The translations under genes and the position numbers were made by a program. Shown here piece after piece: positions 24,190-35,041 of a stretch of DNA of 64,000 bases; the stretch's first letter is position 1, and each line of letters opens with the position of its first letter. The notes beneath the pieces are model-generated. The model was not told where the DNA came from. It saw only the letters and a program-made list of their open reading frames with translations, and ran no database searches. The stretch covers positions 14,656,237 to 14,720,236 of the forward strand of contig NC_049902.1 in assembly GCF_001411555.2 (NCBI RefSeq), in the 5' to 3' direction. The stretch comes from Juglans regia. Lineage: Eukaryota; Streptophyta; Magnoliopsida; Fagales; Juglandaceae.

Positions 24190-24600
24190 CATGCATTTCA
24201 CGTTCAAGTCATGTTTCACGTTATGTTATGTTCAAGTTTACGTTCACGCAATCATGGTAATCCCATGAGACAAGAATATGTTTCAAGGTCATGTTATGTT
24301 ATGTTCACGTTTACGTTATGTTCCAAGTTCATATTTATGTTATGTCATGCTCAGGTTCATGTTATGTTTCAAGTTCATGTTCAAATTATGCAAGTTCACG
24401 TTCATGTTATGTTTCAAGTCCATGTTATGTTTCAAGTTCACGTTCATGTTATGCTTCAAGTCCAGGTTATGTTTCAAGTTCACGTTCATGCTATGTTTCA
24501 AGTCCATGTTATGTTTCAAGTCACGTTCATGCTAAGCTTCAGTTTCAATTTAAGTTATGCCAGTTATGTTATATTGTATGTCAAGTTATGCTATGATTAC
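24190..24600 (+). repeat. minisatellite of ~17/34-bp units in the solo LTR
   Basis: Tandem units of the form TTCAAGTTCACGTTCATG or TTCAAGTCCATGTTATG, about 12 or more, in all three plus frames open for 85-131 residues purely because of repetition. The inverted counterpart is at 27150-27540. Confidence 0.7.
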
Positions 24601-24679
24601 TTATGATTTGATTATGCATTTATGCTTTTACTGTCATGCATGCATCATTAACCTGTGTGGAAGTTTCCTGTTAACTTGC

Positions 24680-24738
24680 TGAGATTTGTAATTAAATCTC
24701 ATTGTGGTAGTCCCAACTACCATTCATCCCGAATGGTA
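24680..24738 (+). other. three consecutive hairpins near the LTR 3' end
   Basis: Stem 1 is TGAGATTT/AAATCTCA (24680-24701). Stem 2 is GGTAGT/ACTACC (24706-24721). Stem 3 is TACCATTC/GAATGGTA (24718-24738), which overlaps stem 2. The inverted copy keeps them (26941-27001). At least stem 1 is also kept in three further LTR copies (32606-32625, 54574-54593, 55925-55945). Confidence 0.65.
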
Positions 24739-25300
24739 AATCTTATTATAGGATCTGAAGGAGAATCGAGAATTGACCAACTAGAAATGATCGACTAAAC
24801 AATAGTGTGACGTAGATGGTAGTACAGTAGTTACCTCAGGTTATTACTTGTATTTGTGGAGTTCAATCTCCAGCACTCTTTTGATCACAACCATATGGAC
24901 TATTATTGTGATCTCAGTTGTTTAGTATATCATTATGTATGAAGTATGTTTTAAGTATTTGGAATATTTCGGTTTGATGCATAGTATTGCTAAAGAAAAA
25001 AAAATCATCCGCTGCGAATATTGCATAATGCTAGATGCATGTTAGGAATATTGCATCTTTTATGTCATGAACGGGGGCAGGTAACCTTGTGTTGCATGTC
25101 TCGACGCTTCAAATGTCCGTCCGATCCCAAGCGGAATTTGGGGGCATCACACTTCATCTTTTGCAAAATTTGTAATGTTCATGCTCTTACCCTCTCCATA
25201 CAACTTTCTCATATTTTCTTGAAGAATCTCTCATTTTCTTATACTTTCTACTCAACCAAACAAGAAGATTTTCTTATCTCAAGCGGAGATTTCGGCACAC

Positions 25301-25526
25301 TAAGGGCAGGTTTGGGGGGTGAGATGAGAATTTTGTGTTTTGTTTTGAAGTTTAAAATATTATGTTTTAATATTATTATTGTTTTGGGATTTGAAAAATG
25401 TGTATTGGGATTTGAAAAAGTTGAATTGTTTATTATATTTTGTATGAGGATTTGAAAAAGGTGTAATGATGAGATGAGAAGAGATGAGAATTTTGTGTTT
25501 TGTCTTGTGTCCCAAACCTGCCCTAA
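25301..25526. mobile_element. Tourist/PIF-Harbinger-type MITE
   Basis: A 220-bp element (25304-25523) with perfect 13-bp terminal inverted repeats GGGCAGGTTTGGG/CCCAAACCTGCCC and the 3-bp TSD TAA (25301-25303, 25524-25526). TWA duplications are typical of PIF/Harbinger. Subterminal GATGAGAATTTTGTGTTTTG is repeated at both ends. It has no coding capacity. Confidence 0.85.
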
Positions 25527-26710
25527 GTCTAGCCAAGGTAAGAATCGTTTTTCCTTCTAAGCTTCACACACACATCACTTGGTTGACCCGGAAATGAGAT
25601 TCAAAATCTCGTTTGGACAATGTGGAAGATAGAACACCCACTTTTCTTGTGATTTCTCAAAGATGGTTTAAGGTTCTTAAGAAACCTTAGAAGCCGAATA
25701 GAGAGAAAAGTTTATCCTCCGTGTATTTGTTTTTGGCCACTACCCATATCTTTAGTTATTTTAGGGTTTGCTTTACTTTAAGAATGAATTGAAGAAGTTT
25801 TTACCCCAAAAACCCTAGAAGCCGAATAGATATAGACAAGTTTTGCTCTAGAAATCTACACATACACTCAAGAACATGAGGTGAGGTTTTTAGTTGCTTT
25901 TCTAATGTGGAATTTTCAGATTTACAGCTTGCTAATATTGCTATACGTGGATTTTTTTGTAAGTATACACTCAACCTACTCTTGGTTAATACTTGTATAT
26001 GATTATGTAAATTTTTCATTACCATGTTTATTTTGGTTGCTATTTCTTGATTGTTTGTTGATTATATTACTATGATCTTATATCAATCTATGGAAGGAAT
26101 TATATACTTTGAAATCGTGATGAATATGCCATGAAATCTTTGTATATGTTTTGATTTTCACATGTTTATGAATGATGGAATGTTATCATGATATTTCGGC
26201 CATACCATGTCTTGAATGATTCAGATCTTGGTCAAATGTTATGATTTCATGCATCATTTTACTAAACTATAATTTCTATGTTATTTGCTTGAAGTTTGGA
26301 ACATGTTTATGTGATGAATTTTCATGTTTTTATGCCTATGAGTTTTGGCCTAAGCAAGATTTTATGGTTCTATGCACATGTTTTTATATCTATCGTGGTC
26401 TATGTGATTATGCTATGAAATGAATATGTTATGCTTGGTTGTTTCATGCACGACATTTCATATGAGACGTCCCCAGATTCCGCTTGGGATCGAACGGACA
26501 TCCGAAGCGTCAGGATATGCAACACAAGGTTACTTGCCCCCGTTCATGACATATAAGATGCAATGTTCCTAACATGCATCTAGCATTATGCAATATTCGC
26601 AGCGGATAATTTTTTTTTTTTTTAGCAATATTATGCACCAAACTTATAATATCCCAAATAGTTAAAACATAAACCATGCATACTTAAAACACCCACGATT
26701 ACAACACTAG

Positions 26711-26938
26711 TCATAAAAGACTGTAATCGTAAAACAATGGAGACCTAGCTCCATAATTACATTGCCAAAATATACTATTGGCTAGTTCAATGAGTAACTC
26801 ATGTAACTCGACTAACGATGCCGGAATACTACCCAAAGACCTAACTATGGAGGCTGCAAGCTCCGTGTTGCGTCTACGGCGTCTAATCAACCTCCTCCAG
26901 TCTGCCAGTGTCTGCTCCCTACTCTGATTCTGACACAT
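26711..26938 (-). CDS. small Arg-rich ORF in the LTR (75 aa), unknown
   Basis: Function unknown. A 75-residue frame from the ATG at 26938: a polar start, then DWRRLIRRRRRNTELA and a hydrophobic/acidic helix-like segment ending LVELHELL. Residues 14-55 align without gaps to a plus-strand frame at about 54660-54787 in another LTR copy, sharing W, RL, RR, EL, S, LHE and L positions. Several codons differ synonymously there. The frame lies between the hairpin block and the poly-A-like tract of the LTR. It may be a remnant of a real short gene or chance; the coding claim is inference. Confidence 0.3.
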   Translation of the reverse strand: MCQNQSREQTLADWRRLIRRRRRNTELAASIVRSLGSIPASLVELHELLIELANSIFWQCNYGARSPLFYDYSLL

Positions 26939-27149
26939 CGCCTACCATTCGGGGACAATGGTAGTTGAGACTACCACGGTGAGATTTGATTACAAATATC
27001 AGCAAGTTAACAGGAAACTTCCACACAGGTTAATGATGCATGCATGGTAGTAAAAGTATGAATGCATAATCAAAGTCATAAGTAAGTATAGCATAACTTG
27101 ACGTATAGCATGGCATAAATGACATAACTTGAACTGAAACTAAACTTAG

Positions 27150-27540
27150 TTTGACGTGACATGGCATGTACGTGAACTTAAAACATAACAAGGACTAGCA
27201 ACATAGCATGAACGTGAACTTGAAACATAACATTGACTTGAGACATAGCATGAACGTGAACATACATAATTTGAACATGAACTTGAACATAACATGAACC
27301 TGAGCATGACATAACATAAATGTGAATTTGAAACATAACCTGAACGTGAACATGACATAACGTGAATGTGAACTTGAACATAACATGATATAAACATGAA
27401 CATGAAACATATTCTTGTCTCATGGGGTCACCATGCTTGAGTAATCTTATCTCATGGGGTTACCATGACTGACATGAACTTGAAACTTGACATGAACGCA
27501 AACTTGAACATAACATGACGTGAAACATGACTTGAACGTG
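27150..27540 (-). repeat. CATGTTA-type minisatellite, inverted copy
   Basis: The reverse-complement equivalent of 24190-24600 (units such as CATAACATGAACGTGAACTTG). It gives parallel artefactual frames of 71-85 residues on the minus strand. Confidence 0.65.
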
Positions 27541-28930
27541 AAATACATGAATTTGGAATCTTTTTCAATAGACTTAATCATAAAGTGACCATAGGGTGCT
27601 ACAAGGGTCCCCTTGAGCCGTATGTCCCTGCCGATTACCGCATCACAACATAGGTGTCTATACCAGCTGTGAGTGCGTTAATACATACTCCACAGTTGTT
27701 GTGACCCCACGTATTCTACATGTCACAATTGTTGTGTCTCACATAGTGTATGCTCCACAGTTGTTCTGGCCCCATGAATTGTTTGTGCCACACTTGCTGT
27801 GGACACACGTAACATAATGTGTGGCTCCATCGGCATTAGTGCTGGCGCCCTCCGGTGACCAGCTAGTTAGACCCCATTCGCAACCTGTTGACTATATTTC
27901 ATCAACCCAGGAAATTTCACACCTATTTAGACACTCCAGCGTGAACAATGGAGTTACACTAGGATATTACCCCATCCTAGCGCTTAGGGTCGTGATTGAC
28001 ATATGTAACTTAATTGGCATACATGACATTTTGCAAAGTGGCGTGACATGAACGTGACATAAAAGATCAAAGTCCTGACGTAGCATAACGTGACATGAAC
28101 GTAAGATGACAAACATGACATACTTTGAAACATAAATGTAATAGAAAATATTTCATAACATGGTGTACATGTAACAGACAATATTTCATGACATGGCATA
28201 ACATGTAACAGACAATATTTTATAACATGACATAACATGTGACAGTGAATATTATGTGACAAGATATACATGTAACATATGTCATACGTAATGTGATATA
28301 CTTGCAACATATAGTAACATATGACAGAATATATTACGTAACAAATAAGATTTTTGTGACAGAATAATTCGTGTAATAGATAAACATGTGATGGCATGGC
28401 ATGGCATCTATAACAACATACGAACATAAACTGTAGTTCCCTTACCTATCACACATACACAGTAAACTGATAGTAAGTTAAGAGCTAAATTACCTCGATT
28501 GTCGCGTTCTACTAGAATAAGAACGAAATACAAGAAACTGTAAGAAGATATTCTATAAGTTAGAACTTTAATTACTAACAAGTAGAAATGTGAAAAGAGA
28601 CAACTTAGAGTAAAATTATCATTTTACCCTCTATGTGGGAAAATGACTATTTTACCCCTAACTTAAAGATTTCACATCCTAATTCCAAAAAATACCAAAA
28701 TTTATATTCCTCATGTAATTTTTGTCCTAGACTCACAAAACAACTCAGAAGAATTTAAAACCAATCACAACTATAGAAAACTCACAATGGTCGAAACATT
28801 CATAGACCATTTCTCTTGATTTTGGTTGTAATTTCTTTCATCGTCAAAACTCATGATTGAACCAAAATTTTATAACAAGGATCTTCCTATCCTAAGTTTA
28901 AAAATACACTTAAAATATCTTTCCGTAGGA

Positions 28931-29479
28931 TGCACAACCCTACCATGAGGGTTAAACATGATCTCTGTTATGATATGATGTTATGATATGTTATGATAAG
29001 ATGAAGATGTTCAGTCATGTTGTGCCAAAGGAGTCTTTGAATATGAAAAGTTGGTTTCTGAATATGAAATGTTTGAAAAGTCGCTCTAATTTTCTGATAA
29101 TATGTATTTTTGAGATATGCATATTGATACTAAAATGTTTTGTTTCTGCATTCTGAACTCTGTGAAAATGCTCATGTTTACATACTAGTATTTGTCCTCT
29201 GCTTAATGAGTTGTTGATAACTCACCCCTTATCTTCATATATTTTTCAGATGATTTTGAATAGTCCAGCTAAGGATCAGGATTATGGAGCATCGGTGAGA
29301 TGATTATTTAAGCATAGTGGATTACTCATAGAAGATTTCTGAGAAGTGGCGGATTTTATTAAGAGATTTTGTAGTTTTCTGGTGACGTTATATTTTGGAA
29401 TCTATAAATATATTGATGAAATGTGAATTTTAAGTTATAGAGAGTAACTCTTCGATCCTTGCAGGAACAGGGAGTTACA
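28931..29479 (+). repeat. 3' end of a different LTR, plus orientation
   Basis: It ends AACAGGGAGTTACA at 29479, in the style of the LTR end GGCGTTACA seen at 63305. It includes the hairpin TGAGTT-GTTGAT-AACTCA at 29207-29224 followed by CCCCTTATCTT. The 5' part is missing, and it abuts the inverted Tekay-type copy on its left. Confidence 0.5.
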
Positions 29480-32355
29480 GAAATCCCTTTTTCGGCAGCA
29501 CTGGGTGCACTACCAGTACTACTTACCCGGCATTGCAATCTGTCCATTCCTTTGTTACCCTTCTCATTCATATGGTCGTTACATATTTTCATACAATAAA
29601 ACATTCATTCATTCAGTCCTTTCTCTTTTTCATTCAAGTCAGTCCTTTCAGTCCTTTTCATTTAACAAGTCATTCATGGAAGAACATCATTTAAAAGTAT
29701 GAACTTAAACATCATCTTTTCATTTAATAGTGCATTCATGAAAAAACGTCATTTTAAAAGCATGAGCTTAACATCATTTTTCATGGCATCCATAAAGCGT
29801 CAATTCATAGGGACATCTTAAAACGTTTCCTTCACATTATTTAAAGCATCAGTTCATAGGGACATTTTAAAATACTTTCTTCGCATCATTTAAAGCATCA
29901 GTTCATAGGAGCATTTTAAAACTCTTTCTTCGCATCACTTAAAGCATAAGGCATGAGACATTCATTTCCTTTCCTTTGCAATCAAAGCATTTTCATCATC
30001 TTTCTTACTTCAATGCACATGAAATCTTATGAATAAGATACATTTTCATGTTATACTACATATAGAAATAATCAATAAGTTTATTGAGAGCATGTATGGA
30101 AATTTCATGACTTAGAACCTATGTGCATGCATTACCTTATACACATACACACAATTATAATCGATAGGGTGCTTAACAGGGGCTATCAAGAAAGAGCTTG
30201 TACATACTATATTCATTTACTCTTTTCTTTAGAAGAACATTTGCAATAAAAGAGAGAGACATTCTTTCATAAAAAGAACTTGGTGTAAGAAGCATGGTCA
30301 TAGCTACTTATCTCTATGTTCCTCGATACTTCCATCATCAATATTCCTATTCCAATAAATAATATAAGCGTGTTAATACTCATACAATATTCTTTAGCCC
30401 TCCCTTTAAAAGAAAAAGCCACGATATTACAATCTAACGTCCATTCTATGCTTAACATTAACCCGATGACTACTCCTCACCTTGACTTACAAAAGAAATA
30501 ACTTAAATATTAAGACATGCTAGCTATCCATGGAAAGACTATTTTAAAAGTTTACATGAAAAGTAGTTAAGAATTCATAGGCTTCAAGCAAGGTCTCTTT
30601 GGTTCAAGCTCACTTTTGGTTGTGGACAATAGGAGATAAAATCTGGAAATTTTCAACAATGGGCTTTAAAATAGATTTAGGCATTTCAAGTAGGCTAAAC
30701 AAGCTTAGGAAACATGCCCTTTAAATCAACTTGTGGTCCCTCATTATAAAAAGGTTAGCTTATCAACATTTTAGACTCTTGAGTTATATAGAATTTAACC
30801 AAACGAGGGCTAACATAAATGGCTATTTTTACATCAAGACATGACGTGACATGGGCTTAGGGGTACTTGGACAGCTTTGCATATCATAATATATCATGCA
30901 CAAACAATCTCTTGTATCTAAATTAACTAAGCTATAACCTATTCACATAAGCAATATATTAATTAGTTTAGATAAAACCTCTCATTAAAATTAAAGTAGC
31001 ATAAAGTATAGCAAAGTTACCCATTAAGAAACTTTTAAACACTCAAGCTTATGCTTTACCTACTTAATACCTTTTAAAAGCAAGATATAAAATTACAAAA
31101 TCCAAACAAAACCTCTAAACCGAACCTCTAGCATCCTAAAAATAGATTACCAACCAAACCTCAACACAAGGCACATGATACCATCATATATAAATCATCA
31201 CCTATGATTAAACCAATTTTAATAACAGCATAGTATTTTCAAAATATAGGAAAATACATTGCAAAACAACAATAGTACCATCCAGTTTGGGCCAAAAACA
31301 AGGCATACATATTTTTTTATAACATAGGAAATTAACTACATCAAAACACAACCGAAAACAACTTAATTGGCTTCCAAAATCACATTAAAGACAAATAAGT
31401 CAAATTAGGATTTTTACCTTAAGTTCTTAGCTTCTTTCAAGACACAAGTGGAAGACCAAATAGAGGTATAGCCGTGTAGATGAAGAGCAACACGATATCA
31501 CTGTTTTAAACCCCAAAACCGAAACATAAAAAATCATCAAAAGAAAACCCACTTGATCAACCATGACTAAATTCGAAATACAGAAAGGAGAAGGATTAAG
31601 GGTACTCTTACCTTGCTATAGAGTCATAAGCTTGAAGGTGATGAGAGGAGTTTGGTTTCTTGAAGAATAAAAGAGAGGAGAAGAGAGGATTGGCTTTAGC
31701 TTGCTTGGAAAGGGAGTGGAAATTTATTTCTTTTTTCTTGGGTGAGGGTCAACGGGTATGGGGAAATGCCTTAGAATAGTTTTTATTTTATTTTCTTCTT
31801 TTCTCTTTTGTTGACTTGCCTTGGACGATGGGTGGGAGGAAAGTGAAGTAAATGGCTTCCTTGGGAAGCCTACGGGCTCAAGTCTAAGGAAAGAAAGAAA
31901 AAGAAAAAGATTTAGTTGATTTGGTCAAAGATTATCACATAAGCTTGGGAGGAGAAGATGAAGACTTTTCTTTTTCTTTCTTGGTTGCTTCCTACTTAAG
32001 CTTGGAGGAGGGAAATGGCATTTTAGTCTTTGTTTCCTCCTTCCAACACAAGGAACCAAATGGATGGTGGAGATTTATCCACCTCAAGGGTAGTATTCAC
32101 CTACCAATCCAATGGTAGAGAATAATTTGGTCATTTCTTAAATAAATAAAATTAAAGGGTTTAAGGGAAAATATTTCAAAAGTCTTAAAAATAATACCCT
32201 TGATTTATTTTAATAAATCATATTTTAAAAAAATAAAGCATACTCATCTTAAAATAAAATAATAAAAAGTAATAAAAAATCTTTATCTCAAAATATTTAA
32301 CTTAAAGAATTAATAAAATGACGTAAGGACCTCGCAGTAGAACTCGGGTATTACA
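29480..32355 (-). repeat. partial copy of the 5.7-kb Ogre/Tat-like LTR
   Basis: Sequence from GGCAGCACTGGGTGCACT (about 29495) onward matches 36575-36830 of the complete copy (CCCGGCATTGCAATCTG, the CATTCATT-rich tract, the 'ggacatttta-aaagcatcagttcatag' region). The right end ...CTCGGGTATTACA at 32355 corresponds to GCTGGGTATTACA at 41531. The last ~780 bp of the LTR 3' end are missing on the left. It is non-coding. Confidence 0.65.
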
Positions 32356-32879
32356 AAAGGACCCTATTTGGCTTTTTCCTTATCGATAATCTTCCGTAAT
32401 TCCTCAAAAGGCTTAAGTACTTCACAGATGAAGCAGTCTGCAGCTTCTAACCTCTCCTCTATTGTTGGCTTCGCCAAGCGCTCAGGGCTCTTTGAGGCCT
32501 CCTTAATGGTCGAGGGACCCTCCCTCTTGCATTTCCCCATGGTCCTTTAAACCTGTCACAACTTCTACCATTTTAGGTGGGGAGTGGTAGTGGAAACTAC
32601 AACAGTGAGATTTCGAGAAATCTCAGCAAGTTAACCAATAACATACAATGAGATAATATAAGCATGCAGAGGCAAACCATGAGAATGAATGTATAGACAT
32701 GTACTTGACCCGAAGACTTGTTTCATGCTTGTGCTCTTTTCAAAATCATTGACCGCATATCTATGTAACCGATTTTTCAAAAATAGTGAACTTATAACCA
32801 TGTAACCGAGTAACAGTATAACCAAATAACAAAGTGCCATTTCTTATTAATCTCTTGTAATTTTTTCAATATAATAATG

Positions 32880-35041
32880 TGGGTGAATACTTCACGGCTC
32901 CCCTAAGCATCATGGACTCCCTACTAGTTACCGCATCACATTACCGATCCTTTTAACCGAGTGTGAGTATGTCAGAGTCTATATACGACGACAAATCGCA
33001 ATTCGCCTTCACTATTTTCAATATAGTGTACCCACTAGTGTTAGGCGCTACTTTGCTCCGGAATGCTTTAAGAAGGATCCATCTAAAATCCATTAATTAT
33101 TCTTCGTCAGCTAAGGGATTACCACTCCAATTTAAGCACTCCAGAGTTGACAGAGGAGTTCCACTAGGATATTCCCTCATCTTAGCATTTGGGGTCATGA
33201 TAAAACATGTATACCCTTTCCTTTTCAAAAACACAACCCGATATGCATGTGACATGTTCTTGTGATAAAGCTCGTTTTCCTTAAATGTAAGACCTGAAAA
33301 TGTATGCCATGAACCATGTAACTCTTATGCAATGAATTCATGTATTCATGTCATGTATTGAAGTGCATCATGTTTATGACTTGAAAGAATTAGAACATGC
33401 AATATTCTTGTACATATAAAACAACATAGAAAAGCTCAACCAAGGCATACTACGTTACTCAAAATCCAATCATGGCAGTTTAGTCTACGAACAACAACTG
33501 AGCATGGCATAAATGGACATGGCCAAAACATAGTATACTTCAAACAACAATTCCATAATGAAGTTTACCCAACAACATGCAAAGTTTACATGCTACATAC
33601 GAAGATTATCCAACGATAGGTTAGAAGTTAACTTACAAATATCTGAAGAAAATGACTATCAACAAGCAAGCAAGTTGTAAATATATTATGCAAATCATTA
33701 GACTTAGCGAAATAATGAAACCCTAATCCATGAGTGTGTGTGAGTGGCATGCTAGGGTTATTCCCATTCGGTTATAGGATTCTTTTCTCTATTTCATAAT
33801 GTCTTCATGTGCTCGGGCCTAAAGGGGTGCCCTAGGCCAAGAGGTGATGGTGTTCTTTCCTCAATATTTCTGTTGATCATATAAACTATGTTGATCATAT
33901 AACATCGTTTTGAGCTCAAGGCCTTTCTTAACTTATGAATGGATACCTCATGGTTCCCCTATGCACCGTGTGTTCTCCGCTAGTTACTACAACCACCATT
34001 GGCCACTTTACCAAGGTGACTACCCCTTACTTTAAACTTTCATGTTACAACACCTCGCTTCCCCTTCATCGTAGTGCACCCACTAGCTTTAGGTGCAATC
34101 CAGCTCCGGTATCCTTTTCTTTTAGGAACCATTCGAGATCTGTCAATCGTACTTCATCAATCCAGAGGTTATCACTCCATTTTAAATACTCCTGAGTGGA
34201 CAGAGGAGTTCCACTATGACATTCCCCGTCTTAGCCTTTGGGGTCGTGAGAAAAACTTTTAAAAAGACTCATTTCTTTCAAAGAATTTTCACAATCCCAA
34301 TGCATGTGACATGACAATGAAAACTTAGACTTTCATGAGACACATGCAATGTCAAGTGCTTCATCATGATCATATGACATTCAACATGCAATTCCAATGC
34401 ATTTCGCATTACGACTTGAAAATATTAGAACATGCGAACATGTTCTTTTATAACAATTCTAAGGCATTGAACATCAACTAAAAGACAAACATTCAATACT
34501 TTTCATGTAAGGGCCGAAACATACAAACCCGCCCATCTAAAAATCATTCTCAGCTCATTAAGCTTTAATCACAAAATAATCATACTTCATATATGGCAAT
34601 AGCTGAGACCTTTAAGCTTGAAAGCAATCATTTCAATTAACATTTCATGAACTTAGAATCTTCTAATGTGTTAAAAAAATTTAACAAAAATATCCATGGG
34701 TGGCCGAAACATTCTAGTGGTCATAGATAAAAATTTTCTTGAATTTAGCCCTACACATGATGCGGTCAAGCAACAACCATTCACATACAAATACATATTG
34801 TACAATCCGAACCCTAGATGGCTTCCTATTCCATTTTCATAACATGAATATATTCCATAGGCCATCTTATGTATACATTAGATCATCATGCTAAGAAGAG
34901 ATAATATCATGTGAAAGAAACATCAATATCATGAACAATCACAAAAACTAAGCAACCAACAAGTTCACAAGACATACATAAAATATCCAAGTATAAGTTA
35001 GAAGTGTACTTACAAAAATTTGAAATATATATATATATATA
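32880..35041 (-). repeat. ~1.05-kb tandem duplication inside the Tekay-like LTR
   Basis: Unit 1 (about 32880-33930) and unit 2 (about 33930-35041, continuing at 48340) share ordered blocks. These are GGCTCCCCTAAGCA / GGTTCCCCTATGCA, CCCACTAG(T/C)(G/T)TTAGG, GACAGAGGAGTTCCACTA, GGGGTC(A/G)TGA, ATTAGAACATGC, and GTTAGAAGT-ACTTACAAA. Other copies of the LTR in this window have the block once. Confidence 0.6.

Larger units (their letters stand above)
20707..25156 (+). mobile_element. 4,440-bp solo LTR with TSD CTTCA (Tekay-type)
   Basis: The LTR is 20712-25151. It starts TGTAACAGCCCGC and ends GGGGGCATCACA, giving TG...CA ends. It is flanked by the perfect 5-bp TSD CTTCA (20707-20711 and 25152-25156), with no internal region or second LTR, so it is a solo LTR from LTR-LTR recombination. 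Its last ~2.3 kb match, in inverted orientation, the copy at 26463-28930. It contains CATGTTA-rich arrays and three hairpins described separately. The Tekay assignment rests on related LTR ends next to chromodomain-type pol at 49931-51615 and on the PPT-LTR junction at 55227. Confidence 0.8.
19563..26462 (+). repeat. long LTR (TGTGATGGCC type) split by a solo LTR
   Basis: It begins TGTGATGGCCCGAG at 19563, resembling TGTGACAGCC, the start of the Tekay 3' LTR at 49930 (minus). Block order agrees in the two: a pyrimidine-rich start, a 'cacttgtcat/gacacatggc' region, a TATA box, then a CTTACC/TTTCTC leader. Sequence 19563-20711 resumes at 25157 after the inserted solo LTR and contains a MITE at 25304-25523. 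The right end is not defined; it abuts the next LTR piece at 26463. Confidence 0.55.
26463..28930 (-). repeat. inverted, 5'-truncated copy of the 4.4-kb LTR
   Basis: It starts TGAGACGTCCCC, the counterpart of the reverse complement of the solo LTR end (TGTGATGCCCCC). It follows that LTR block by block in inverted order to about 28930, then stops short. The missing ~2 kb are the LTR 5' half. No TSD was found, so truncation or a later rearrangement is likely. With 20712-25151 it forms an inverted repeat of ~2.3-kb arms and a ~1.3-kb spacer. Confidence 0.75.

Noticed and set aside
23270..24600. CRISPR-like array of short repeats
   Set aside because: Units are contiguous and degenerate with no unique spacers, and the sequence is a plant LTR.
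33935..34195. 86-residue frame in the Tekay-like LTR
   Set aside because: The duplicated unit at about 32880 does not keep the frame, and no domain is visible.
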